Assembly (NCBI GenBank): GCA_035457505.1
Contig: DATIBL010000048.1
Span: 1-5,253 of the forward strand
Direction: 5' to 3'
DNA: 5,253 bases
Source: DATIBL01 sp035457505
GTDB taxonomy: Bacteria; Patescibacteriota; Minisyncoccia; Phycocordibacterales; UBA6899
In this document: piece by piece, positions 1 through 4,943 of the stretch
Position numbering within the stretch: position 1 is the first letter of the stretch
How the letters are laid out: each line of letters starts with the position of its first letter
Notes under the pieces: model-generated
The model's database searches: none
The model's input: only the letters and a program-made list of their open reading frames with translations
Told to the model about the DNA's origin: nothing
Position numbers and translations under genes: made by a program

Positions 1-15
1 TGAAATTCGTGATCT

Positions 16-87
16 CTCCTTCGTCGCGAGCGGCAGAGGTCGAAGGCGGGGAAGATGTTTCGACAGCTCTCGTTCGCAACGAAGGAA
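16..87 (-). promoter_or_regulatory. Structured 5' leader that can sequester a Shine-Dalgarno sequence
   Basis: The leftward transcript contains AAGGAG (21-16), a good Shine-Dalgarno sequence, about 15 nt before the window edge. The stretch 87-74 can pair with 29-16 over 14 base pairs (12 Watson-Crick, 2 G-U), burying the whole AAGGAG. Inside this stem a second helix forms from 70-67 with 38-35 and from 64-59 with 44-39, with a 2-nt bulge and a 14-nt apical loop. A competing local hairpin is possible at 82-70. No start codon is visible between the SD and position 1, so the gene, if any, begins outside. No known riboswitch or T-box signature is recognised. The first part of a structured non-coding RNA is an alternative. 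The fold is inferred by hand pairing. Confidence 0.5.
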
Positions 88-103
88 GGAACTGAACGCA
101 CAC

Positions 104-133
104 ATTATATCACCAAATTGTTGCTTTTGTCAA
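104..133 (-). promoter_or_regulatory. Perfect-consensus sigma-70 promoter firing leftward
   Basis: On the minus strand, TTGACA (133-128) is followed after 18 bp by TATAAT (109-104). Both boxes are exact consensus, and the -10 is preceded by TGA, giving an extended -10. Transcription would start near 97 and run off the left edge. This is by far the strongest promoter in the window, a quality usual for stable RNA or highly expressed genes (established knowledge). The product is not visible here. The -35 bases overlap the putative -35 of the rightward acylphosphatase promoter, so the two divergent units may compete for polymerase. Confidence 0.85.
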
Positions 134-152
134 CCAAAAAAGCTGCTAGAAT
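127..152 (+). promoter_or_regulatory. Promoter of acylphosphatase-uppS operon (extended -10, leaderless)
   Basis: The -10 box TAGAAT (147-152) is preceded by TGC, an extended -10. The best -35 hexamer is TTGTCA (127-132), but the 14-bp spacer is short; a weaker TTGCTT lies at 121-126 with a 20-bp spacer. The ATG at 159 is only 6 nt past the -10 box, so the transcript would begin at or beside the start codon and no Shine-Dalgarno sequence is present. Confidence 0.6.
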
Positions 153-158
153 ACGGCC

Positions 159-437
159 ATGAAAAAGCGTTTTCGAGCGATCGTGACCGGACGTGTGCAG
201 ATGGTGATGTTCCGCGACTTTACCGCCCGCAACGCGCGCAAACTCGATCTTGCGGGAGAGGTGCGCAACCTCTCAGACGGATCGGTCGAGGTGATCGCCG
301 AGGGTGATGCTGCCAAGCTCGAAGTGCTGCTCGATCAGGTGCGCAAGGGGCCGACCCTCGCGAGCGTTGAGGATGTTGTGGTCGAGTGGAGCGAACCCGA
401 AGGCGGATTCGAGGATTTTCGCATTGCCTATGACTGA
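159..437 (+). CDS. acyP: Acylphosphatase
   Basis: This 92-residue protein has the normal length for acylphosphatase, a small cytoplasmic alpha/beta enzyme that hydrolyses carboxyl-phosphate bonds such as that of acetyl phosphate; the cellular role in bacteria is poorly defined. The family signature is clear: GRVQ at 11-14, FRDF with the catalytic Arg19, and VRN with the catalytic Asn37, followed by DGSVEV (40-45) and EG (48-49). The phosphate-binding loop is unusual: the family's GVxFR core reads MVMFR here, so the conserved glycine at position 15 is Met. Both catalytic residues remain, so activity is plausible. The start is fixed by the extended -10 box six bases upstream; no SD is seen. The stop overlaps the uppS start by 8 nt, implying coupled translation. 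The identification is firm; catalytic competence is inferred. Confidence 0.93.
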   Translation: MKKRFRAIVTGRVQMVMFRDFTARNARKLDLAGEVRNLSDGSVEVIAEGDAAKLEVLLDQVRKGPTLASVEDVVVEWSEPEGGFEDFRIAYD

Positions 438-1122
438 CTCTGCTCCAGCGCTCGTGCCGCATACGATCGGCATCATCATGGATGGCAATCGCCGGTGGGC
501 CAAAGAGCGCGGACTCCCGACGCTCGAGGGGCATCGTGCGGGATATGGCAAACTCAAAGACGTGTGCCGATGGGCGCGCGATGCGGGGGTGCGCGAAGTG
601 ATCGTCTATGCTTTCTCGACCGAAAACTGGAACCGCTCCGAGGAGGAGGTTGCATATCTCATGGACCTCCTTGGGCATGCGCTCCGTGAAATGACCGACG
701 AAGCCAAACGCGAGCATATGCGGCTGATCGTGCTTGGCGGCCGGTCGCGTCTTTCGTCGGAACTGTGTGCGACGATCGAACGCTCGGAGCACGAGACGCT
801 CGGCGGAACATTTCGTCTTGGCGTCGCGCTCTCTTATGGTGGCCGTGCGGAGATCATCGATGCGATCCGGAGTATTCCCCCGGAGCGCATCGCCGCGATC
901 ACCGAAGACGAATTTGCGAAGCTGCTTTCCACTCGCGATCTTCATGATCCCGACCTTATTATCCGCACCAGCGGCGAGCAGCGTCTCTCGAATTTTCTTC
1001 CGTGGCAGAGCGTGTACAGCGAACTCGTGTTTACGCCGACGTATTGGCCTGCGCTCGAGAAAGCCGAATTCGACGCGATTCTTGCGGAGTACGCCGCTCG
1101 CGATCGGCGGAAGGGGAAGTAG
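430..1122 (+). CDS. uppS: Isoprenyl (undecaprenyl) diphosphate synthase
   Basis: A 230-residue cis-prenyltransferase, close to the usual family length. It condenses isopentenyl diphosphate units onto farnesyl diphosphate to make the long polyprenyl diphosphate that becomes the carrier lipid for peptidoglycan and other surface glycans. The conserved blocks appear in order: IIMDGNRRWA with the Mg-binding Asp18, GHRAG (34-38), YAFSTENWNRS (60-70), LSYGGR (134-139), and RTSGEQRLSNF (179-189) followed by WQSVYSEL with Glu198. One deviation is GG at 103-104, where relatives usually have GD before SRL. The ATG at 430 places the catalytic motif at the expected distance; upstream in-frame codons belong to the acylphosphatase region. 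Its first codons overlap the acyP stop (ATGACTGA), so it is probably translated by coupling from the acyP transcript. An exact chain length cannot be read from sequence. Confidence 0.96.
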   Translation: MTDSAPALVPHTIGIIMDGNRRWAKERGLPTLEGHRAGYGKLKDVCRWARDAGVREVIVYAFSTENWNRSEEEVAYLMDLLGHALREMTDEAKREHMRLIVLGGRSRLSSELCATIERSEHETLGGTFRLGVALSYGGRAEIIDAIRSIPPERIAAITEDEFAKLLSTRDLHDPDLIIRTSGEQRLSNFLPWQSVYSELVFTPTYWPALEKAEFDAILAEYAARDRRKGK

Positions 1123-1144
1123 CGCCGGGCTCGGGTCGTGCGCC

Positions 1145-1174
1145 AAAAATAAAAAGCACCGCGATGTGCGGTGC
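1145..1174 (-). terminator. Intrinsic terminator of the minus-strand hypothetical gene
   Basis: On the minus strand a 7-bp GC-rich stem (GCACCGC paired with GCGGTGC, 1174-1168 and 1162-1156) with a 5-nt loop is followed by TTTTTATTTTT (1155-1145). It starts 13 nt after the stop codon of the minus-strand gene. There is no U-tract in the plus direction, so it is not an obvious terminator for uppS, which converges on it. Confidence 0.9.
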
Positions 1175-1187
1175 GCGAGTGGTCTCG

Positions 1188-1580
1188 TTACACGTGATCC
1201 ATGAGCGCTTTATATGCGATGGCCAGGTCGCCGCTCTTCTCCATGATGCGGTCGCGGAATGCTCCGCTTCGCTGCTCCTTCACAAGGTCGGGATGCATTG
1301 CCGTGTCGAGATGATGGAGATCGACGATGTCATACGCGTATCGAAGGACGAGATCAAGCGCCGCAGCGAATTCGGCAGATTTCTGTTCGCGCATCGCGCG
1401 CTTCACGATCCGCCGGATCTTCTCGGGCTTCACGGCGTACGGCGCAACGCGTGCGAGGATCTCGCGGGCCTGGCGGCGCGTGAGCGTCTTCGGATCGCGG
1501 CAGAGAAGCGGGGTGACGTTTTTCCTTTTACGCGCGTCTTTCTTCTTTGGCGCATCGGCATGACTTCCGCGTGCTGGCAT
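1188..1580 (-). CDS. Hypothetical small basic protein
   Basis: A 130-residue protein of unrecognised family. Residues 1-25 are a Lys/Arg-rich, probably disordered tail (KKKDARKRK at 12-20). Residues 33-128 look largely helical: TRRQAREILARV (34-45), KPEKIRRIVKRAMREQ (51-66), then FAAALDLVLRYAYDIVDL (71-88), and a conserved-looking C-terminal part ending in MDHV. There is no signal peptide, membrane segment or catalytic motif. The basic tail suggests nucleic-acid or ribosome contact, but that is a guess. The ATG at 1580 is chosen because AAGG of a GGAAGGG ribosome binding site (1592-1586) lies 6 nt upstream and a promoter precedes it; an open frame continues upstream into rluA but has Arg-rich shadow composition. 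It is transcribed against its neighbours, with its own promoter and terminator, which supports it being a real gene. Confidence 0.78.
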   Translation of the reverse strand: MPARGSHADAPKKKDARKRKNVTPLLCRDPKTLTRRQAREILARVAPYAVKPEKIRRIVKRAMREQKSAEFAAALDLVLRYAYDIVDLHHLDTAMHPDLVKEQRSGAFRDRIMEKSGDLAIAYKALMDHV

Positions 1581-1588
1581 GACAACCC

Positions 1589-1617
1589 TTCCAAGAATTC
1601 CGAGACCACGATAGGCT
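1589..1617 (+). promoter_or_regulatory. Possible weak promoter of the pseudouridine synthase gene
   Basis: TAGGCT (1612-1617) lies 7 nt before the ATG at 1625, the same placement seen at other genes here. The matching -35 position (TTCCAA, 1589-1594, 17-bp spacer) is poor and there is no TG extension. It overlaps the -10 box of the opposing promoter, so the two could not be occupied together. Confidence 0.3.
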
Positions 1618-1636
1618 GTGAGACATGGAACGTCAA
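1608..1636 (-). promoter_or_regulatory. Promoter and RBS region of the minus-strand hypothetical gene
   Basis: On the minus strand TTGACG (1636-1631) and TATCGT (1613-1608) are separated by 17 bp. The start near 1601 gives a leader of about 20 nt that contains GGAAGGG (1592-1586) just before the ATG at 1580. The -35 box lies inside the first codons of rluA on the other strand. Confidence 0.5.
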
Positions 1637-2353
1637 GGATATAGAGGACCAGAACCGCGCGCGCTCTTCGAGAATGCGGAGCTGCTCGCGCTCGATAAGC
1701 CCGCTGGCCTTGTCGTGCATTCAGATGGCCGCACCGAGGAGCCGGCACTTGTGGATTGGCTCGCCCTGCGCGACCCGGCACTCGCCGAGGTCGGCGGGAC
1801 GCATGCACTCGACATGGGTCGGACGGTTCCGCGCTTTGGCGTGCTGCATCGTATCGACCGCGACACGAGCGGTGTGATCCTCGTCGCGAAGACCCAAGAA
1901 GCGTTCGGATTTTTTCAGCAGCAATTTCTCGAGCGGACCGTTGAGAAAACCTACGACGCCATCGTCTGGGGAACATTCAGCGAGAGCGAAGGGACGATCG
2001 ATCTTCCGATCGGCCGCTCCCGGCGCGACTTCCGCCAGTGGACCGTTCCGCCCGACGCGCGCGGAACCCTTCGCCTCGCGCTCACGCACTGGCGGGTGCT
2101 CAAGGCAGGGGCGAAACATGCACATCTTGAGGTGCGGCCCAAGACCGGCCGGACCCACCAGATCCGCGTCCACCTGAAGGCGATCGGACACCCCCTCGTT
2201 GCCGATCAGCGCTACGGCGGCGCTCCAGCGCTCGATCTTACGCGCCTCGCGCTCCACGCTCGCGCGATCACGATCCGCCTCCCGGATGCCTCAGAGCTCC
2301 ATATTGAGGCCCCGCTTCCGCCCGATCTGGCCGAGGCGGTCGGGAAACTCTGA
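1625..2353 (+). CDS. RluA-family RNA pseudouridine synthase
   Basis: A 242-residue enzyme that isomerises specific uridines in rRNA (or tRNA) to pseudouridine. Motif I, ALDKPAGLVVHSDG, is at 22-35. The catalytic motif HRIDRDTSG is at 75-83, with Asp78 in the catalytic position. KTGRTHQIRVHL (173-184), GHPLVAD (188-194) and the LALHA block (208-212) follow in canonical order. There is no N-terminal S4 RNA-binding domain, so it is the short form as in RluA itself, rather than RluB/C/D-type proteins with S4; the target uridine cannot be assigned. The ATG at 1625 puts the first motif close to the N-terminus, as expected. The gene is divergent from the hypothetical gene, with 44 nt between the two starts, and precedes rplS by 43 nt. 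No terminator separates it from rplS, so read-through is possible. Confidence 0.94.
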   Translation: MERQGYRGPEPRALFENAELLALDKPAGLVVHSDGRTEEPALVDWLALRDPALAEVGGTHALDMGRTVPRFGVLHRIDRDTSGVILVAKTQEAFGFFQQQFLERTVEKTYDAIVWGTFSESEGTIDLPIGRSRRDFRQWTVPPDARGTLRLALTHWRVLKAGAKHAHLEVRPKTGRTHQIRVHLKAIGHPLVADQRYGGAPALDLTRLALHARAITIRLPDASELHIEAPLPPDLAEAVGKL

Positions 2354-2359
2354 CGCCGC

Positions 2360-2388
2360 TTGCCTTTTCCAAAGTGGCGTGCTAACCT
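2360..2388 (+). promoter_or_regulatory. Promoter of rplS (extended -10, near-leaderless)
   Basis: TTGCCT (2360-2365) is followed after 17 bp by TAACCT (2383-2388), which is preceded by TGC (extended -10). The ATG at 2397 is 8 nt past the -10 box and no Shine-Dalgarno sequence is present, so the mRNA should have almost no leader. Confidence 0.6.
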
Positions 2389-2396
2389 CGGGTACT

Positions 2397-2861
2397 ATGA
2401 ATTCGGTAAAGATCAACCTGCTCACGCTCACCCCCGTCAACCGCGAGGCGCGGCAGAAGCTCGCGTTTTCGTCGGGCGACACTGTTCGCGTATGGGTCAA
2501 GGTGCTTGAGGATGCAGAAAAGAAGAAGTACCGCCTCCAGGCGTTCGAGGGTTTGGTGCTTGCTCGCAAACATGGCGCAGAGCCAGGGGCGACGTTCACC
2601 GTCCGCAAGGTCGCGTCCGGCGTCGGCGTCGAGCGCGTCTTCACGCTCTACTCTCCGATGATCGACAAGATCGAGATCGTGAAGCGCTCCAAGGTGCGCC
2701 GTGCGAAGCTCTACTACGTGCGCGAGAAGGCTGTGCGCGATGTGCGCCGCAAGATGAAGGAGACCCGCATGGTCAAAGAGTCCACCAAGGACTACGAGAC
2801 CGTCCCGGTCGCAGCAGCTCCCGAAGCTGCCCCAGCAGCAGAAGCAAAGAGCGCGGAATAA
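2397..2861 (+). CDS. rplS: Large-subunit ribosomal protein L19 with Ala/Glu/Pro-rich tail
   Basis: A 154-residue L19, a 50S protein located near the interface with the 30S subunit. The core is typical: SGDTVRVWVKV (26-36), QAFEGLVLARK (48-58), FTVRKVASGVGVERVFTLYSP (67-87) and KVRRAKLYYVRE (99-110). Most bacterial L19 proteins are about 115 residues. Here an additional basic stretch (111-131) is followed by a low-complexity Ala/Glu/Pro tail (136-154), probably disordered on the ribosome surface. The start at 2397 is preferred because it follows a promoter -10 box by 8 nt and gives the standard short N-terminus; the open frame runs further upstream but only as an overlap with the pseudouridine synthase gene. 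It is transcribed from its own promoter and ends in its own terminator, so it appears monocistronic rather than in the common rpsP-rimM-trmD-rplS operon. Confidence 0.96.
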   Translation: MNSVKINLLTLTPVNREARQKLAFSSGDTVRVWVKVLEDAEKKKYRLQAFEGLVLARKHGAEPGATFTVRKVASGVGVERVFTLYSPMIDKIEIVKRSKVRRAKLYYVREKAVRDVRRKMKETRMVKESTKDYETVPVAAAPEAAPAAEAKSAE

Positions 2862-2873
2862 TCCGCGTTTTTT
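2852..2873 (+). terminator. Intrinsic terminator overlapping the rplS stop codon
   Basis: A perfect 6-bp stem (CGCGGA with TCCGCG) closes a 4-nt loop, ATAA (2858-2861), followed by TTTTTT (2868-2873). The TAA stop codon (2859-2861) is inside the loop, so the last sense codons form the left arm of the terminator. Confidence 0.92.
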
Positions 2874-2907
2874 GTTGCAGCGATCTGGCATCGCCTTCGC
2901 AAGGGTG

Positions 2908-2916
2908 TGCTAGGAT
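2908..2916 (+). promoter_or_regulatory. Extended -10 element before the MFS-like gene
   Basis: TGC then TAGGAT (2911-2916) lies 6 nt before the ATG at 2923, the same spacing as at the acylphosphatase gene. No convincing -35 hexamer is found at 16-18 bp. AGGA within the same bases (2912-2915) could alternatively act as a Shine-Dalgarno sequence 7 nt from the ATG, which leaves the leaderless reading uncertain here. Confidence 0.45.
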
Positions 2917-2922
2917 GGGCGC

Positions 2923-4134
2923 ATGAGTCTCTCCATCCTTCGCCTTTCCCGACTTCGTCCCCCAGTCCGCGCGATGGTGCTCTTGCATTGGTGCTACGAT
3001 CTCGTCGGCGCGATGACCGGCGTGTTTGTGCAGATCTTCCTCTATCAGGAGTTCGCGTCCGTGGAGTTCAATGTCCTGACGCTGAGTGCATACTTCACTG
3101 CCGTGATCATTGGGTTCAGCGGAGTCGGTGCGCTCGCTGGCGCGTATCGGCTGAATATGAAATGGGGCTATCTCGCCGCATTCTTTGCGCTCGCGGGCAG
3201 TTTCGCGCTCCTTTTCGGAGAGGTGTCGCGAGCTGATGCGCTCTGGTTTACGGTCGTCAACGGATTCGGCCTCGGACTCTATTGGCTCACGCTGCACACA
3301 TTCGAGCTGACCGAAACGCGAAACGACGAGCGCGATCTCTATTCGTCGCTCCTCACCGCTGGAGGGCAGGTGATCGATCTCGCTGCGCCGGTTGCAGTGA
3401 CCGCGCTCTTCTTTGTCTCCGAGCAGGTCTTCGGCTTCGGGGCGTACACGCTGCTTTTTGTGATCGCTCCGCTCATCTATCTCGCGGGCATCCCGTTGCT
3501 TTCGTCGCTTCGGACCTATCGTCCCGAACCGCTCGATTGGCATGACGTGCGGCACTTTTTTCTGGACCGTCGCAATCGCGCATCGCAGCTCTACTTCTTC
3601 GGAGGATCTGCGTCGTTCGCCCTCTCTCGCGTCGCAATCCCGCTTGCCGCGATCATGCTGCTTGGGACCGAAACGCGCGTCGGTATTGTGAATGCGATCT
3701 TTGCAGCGATCTCCGCCGGAGTCATTCTTTTTGTCGCGAAGATTCGCCATGCAGGGAATCGTATGCGGTTTCTTTTTGTCACCTCGATGATGGCGGCGGT
3801 GGTGACAGCAGTTCCGGCGCTCTGGTTCACGCTTCCGGCATATCTGGCCTACGCGCTCGGGATGGTGGTGCTCCGTCCGCTGCAGCGGACCTCGGCGCAC
3901 GTGATCGATCTTGAGACGATGGAGACGCTCGGACGAAAGGAGCGCGATTTTTTCCCGACCATGGTGCTGCGCGACGTGGCGCTCGGATTCTGGCGGATCG
4001 CGTCGCTCGCGATCCTTGCTCTGGTGATGGCCGTCGTCGGCGAGGGGGAGGGTGCGATCCGTGCGTGTTTCGTAGTACTCGCGCTTTCGTACGTGATCCA
4101 GTACCTCGGCGCCCGCGCGATGACGAGGAAATAA
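2923..4134 (+). CDS. MFS-like 12-segment membrane transporter, substrate unknown
   Basis: A 403-residue integral membrane protein. By eye it has about twelve hydrophobic segments: near 17-40, 50-74, 81-99, 105-126, 147-167, 172-195, 222-247, 252-273, 282-302, 303-320, 350-373 and 379-398. They fall in two groups of six around a polar loop (196-220), the layout of the major facilitator superfamily. The block GFGLGLYWLTLHTFELTE (114-131), then RDLYSSLL, resembles the segment 4/5 region of some poorly characterised bacterial MFS proteins; this is recollection, not a search. The classic motif A between segments 2 and 3 is not evident. There is no cleavable signal peptide; the N-terminus is short and basic. 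The start follows an extended -10 by 6 nt. The gene stands alone, so neighbours give no clue to the substrate. Family assignment is fair; function is unknown. Confidence 0.8.
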   Translation: MSLSILRLSRLRPPVRAMVLLHWCYDLVGAMTGVFVQIFLYQEFASVEFNVLTLSAYFTAVIIGFSGVGALAGAYRLNMKWGYLAAFFALAGSFALLFGEVSRADALWFTVVNGFGLGLYWLTLHTFELTETRNDERDLYSSLLTAGGQVIDLAAPVAVTALFFVSEQVFGFGAYTLLFVIAPLIYLAGIPLLSSLRTYRPEPLDWHDVRHFFLDRRNRASQLYFFGGSASFALSRVAIPLAAIMLLGTETRVGIVNAIFAAISAGVILFVAKIRHAGNRMRFLFVTSMMAAVVTAVPALWFTLPAYLAYALGMVVLRPLQRTSAHVIDLETMETLGRKERDFFPTMVLRDVALGFWRIASLAILALVMAVVGEGEGAIRACFVVLALSYVIQYLGARAMTRK

Positions 4135-4152
4135 TTGGTATTCACTTGCACC

Positions 4153-4181
4153 TTGAGGCATCAGCAGAACAATGAGAGAAT
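4153..4181 (+). promoter_or_regulatory. Promoter of the homing endonuclease gene (leaderless)
   Basis: TTGAGG (4153-4158), a 17-bp spacer and GAGAAT (4176-4181), preceded by TGA (extended -10). The ATG at 4188 is 6 nt past the -10 box, identical in spacing to the acylphosphatase promoter. No clear Shine-Dalgarno sequence. Confidence 0.55.
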
Positions 4182-4187
4182 ACATCC

Positions 4188-4844
4188 ATGGGAAAAAGAG
4201 GTCCCGCACCGAAGGGAAAAGTGCAGATCAAATGGTCACCTTCATTTGCCTATGCAATCGGCCTTATTACGACGGACGGCAATCTCTCCTCCGATAAAAG
4301 GCATATAAGTTTTACATCCAAGGACCTTTTGTTGGCGAAGAATTTTTGTACAGCACTGAAAATTCCATGCAAAATTTCTCAAAAGGCCAGAGCTCGTGGG
4401 CAGGAAAAGATCTATTACGTCGTTCAGTTCAGTGATGTCGTCTTCTATCAATTTCTTGTTTCAATCGGCTTGATGCCCAGAAAATCAAAGGTGATGAAAG
4501 AGATAAAGATCCCGGACGCGTACGCTCGCGATTTTCTCAGGGGGCATTTTGATGGCGATGGCACTCTGTATGCGTATGTTGATAAGCGATGGAAGAATAG
4601 CTATATGTTCTACACCGCTTTCGTGTCTGCGAGCGAAGAGCATATTCTTTGGATTCGGGATCTTATCCGACGGAGACTCGGAGCCAAGGGGCATATAAGC
4701 AAGGCCAAACGGTCTAGTGTGTATCAATTAAGGTTCGGAAAAGGGGAGTCTTTGAAAATTTTTAAAAACATGTATTATGGCAGGGAAGTCATTTGTCTAA
4801 CGAGGAAATATCGGAAATTCTCGTCTTTTCTTCGGAAAAAGTGA
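4188..4844 (+). CDS. Free-standing LAGLIDADG-family homing endonuclease
   Basis: A 218-residue protein with the two dodecapeptide-like motifs of monomeric LAGLIDADG enzymes. The first is AIGLITTDG (23-31), ending with acidic Asp30. The second is LRGHFDGDG (117-125), with acidic Asp124. They are about 94 residues apart, and the second half carries the expected basic, DNA-contacting stretches (KRSSVYQLRFGK, 174-185; LTRKYRKFSSFLRKK, 204-218). Such enzymes cut long asymmetric DNA sites and spread their own gene; some relatives serve as regulators. No intron or intein flanks it: upstream is the MFS-like gene and downstream, 17 nt after the stop, is an intact tRNA-Leu. Base composition is much richer in A+T than the neighbours (19 G+C of 60 at 4741-4800), pointing to recent transfer. 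Both acidic residues are present, so it may be active; the target site is unknown. A promoter with the local leaderless pattern precedes it. Confidence 0.88.
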   Translation: MGKRGPAPKGKVQIKWSPSFAYAIGLITTDGNLSSDKRHISFTSKDLLLAKNFCTALKIPCKISQKARARGQEKIYYVVQFSDVVFYQFLVSIGLMPRKSKVMKEIKIPDAYARDFLRGHFDGDGTLYAYVDKRWKNSYMFYTAFVSASEEHILWIRDLIRRRLGAKGHISKAKRSSVYQLRFGKGESLKIFKNMYYGREVICLTRKYRKFSSFLRKK

Positions 4845-4861
4845 CTTCGCCTTGAAAATCT

Positions 4862-4943
4862 GTCCGGGTGGTGAAATTGGTAAACACGCATGCTTGAGGG
4901 GCATGTGCCGCGAGGCTTGGAGGTTCAAGTCCTCTCCCGGACA
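4862..4943 (+). tRNA. tRNA-Leu, anticodon GAG
   Basis: An 82-nt class II tRNA reading CUC and CUU codons. The acceptor stem has 7 perfect pairs (4862-4868 with 4936-4942) and discriminator A at 4943, the leucine identity base. The D stem is 4871-4873 with 4885-4887 and contains GG at 4879-4880. The anticodon stem 4889-4893 with 4901-4905 is perfect, with loop TTGAGGG and anticodon GAG at 4896-4898. The long variable arm has a GCC/GGC stem closed by GCGA. The T stem 4919-4923 with 4931-4935 has one G-U pair, and the T loop is TTCAAGT. CCA is not encoded; the bases after the discriminator are CAA. There is no intron. It lies 17 nt after the endonuclease gene, and no separate promoter is obvious, so it may rely on read-through or on a promoter within that gene. 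Confidence 0.98.

Noticed and set aside
77..103. Possible GTG/TTG-initiated minus-strand frame running off the left edge
   Set aside because: It stays open to the edge, but its codons cover the structured leader and the only good SD lies downstream inside it; no protein-like signal in about 30 codons.
220..1146. Long minus-strand open frame (308 codons) opposite acylphosphatase and uppS
   Set aside because: Arg/His/Pro-rich shadow composition and complete overlap with two confidently identified genes; no recognisable domain.
1581..1976. N-terminal extension of the minus-strand hypothetical protein
   Set aside because: The extension is Arg-rich shadow sequence of the pseudouridine synthase gene; promoter and RBS point to the ATG at 1580.
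2773..4209. Long minus-strand open frame (478 codons) opposite the MFS-like gene
   Set aside because: Highly charged Arg/Glu/His-rich translation typical of the reverse of a membrane protein gene in GC-rich DNA; the plus-strand frame has clean membrane segments and expression signals.
4862..4943. Group I intron or intron-encoded endonuclease arrangement at tRNA-Leu
   Set aside because: The tRNA is continuous with all stems intact, and the LAGLIDADG gene lies entirely upstream of it.
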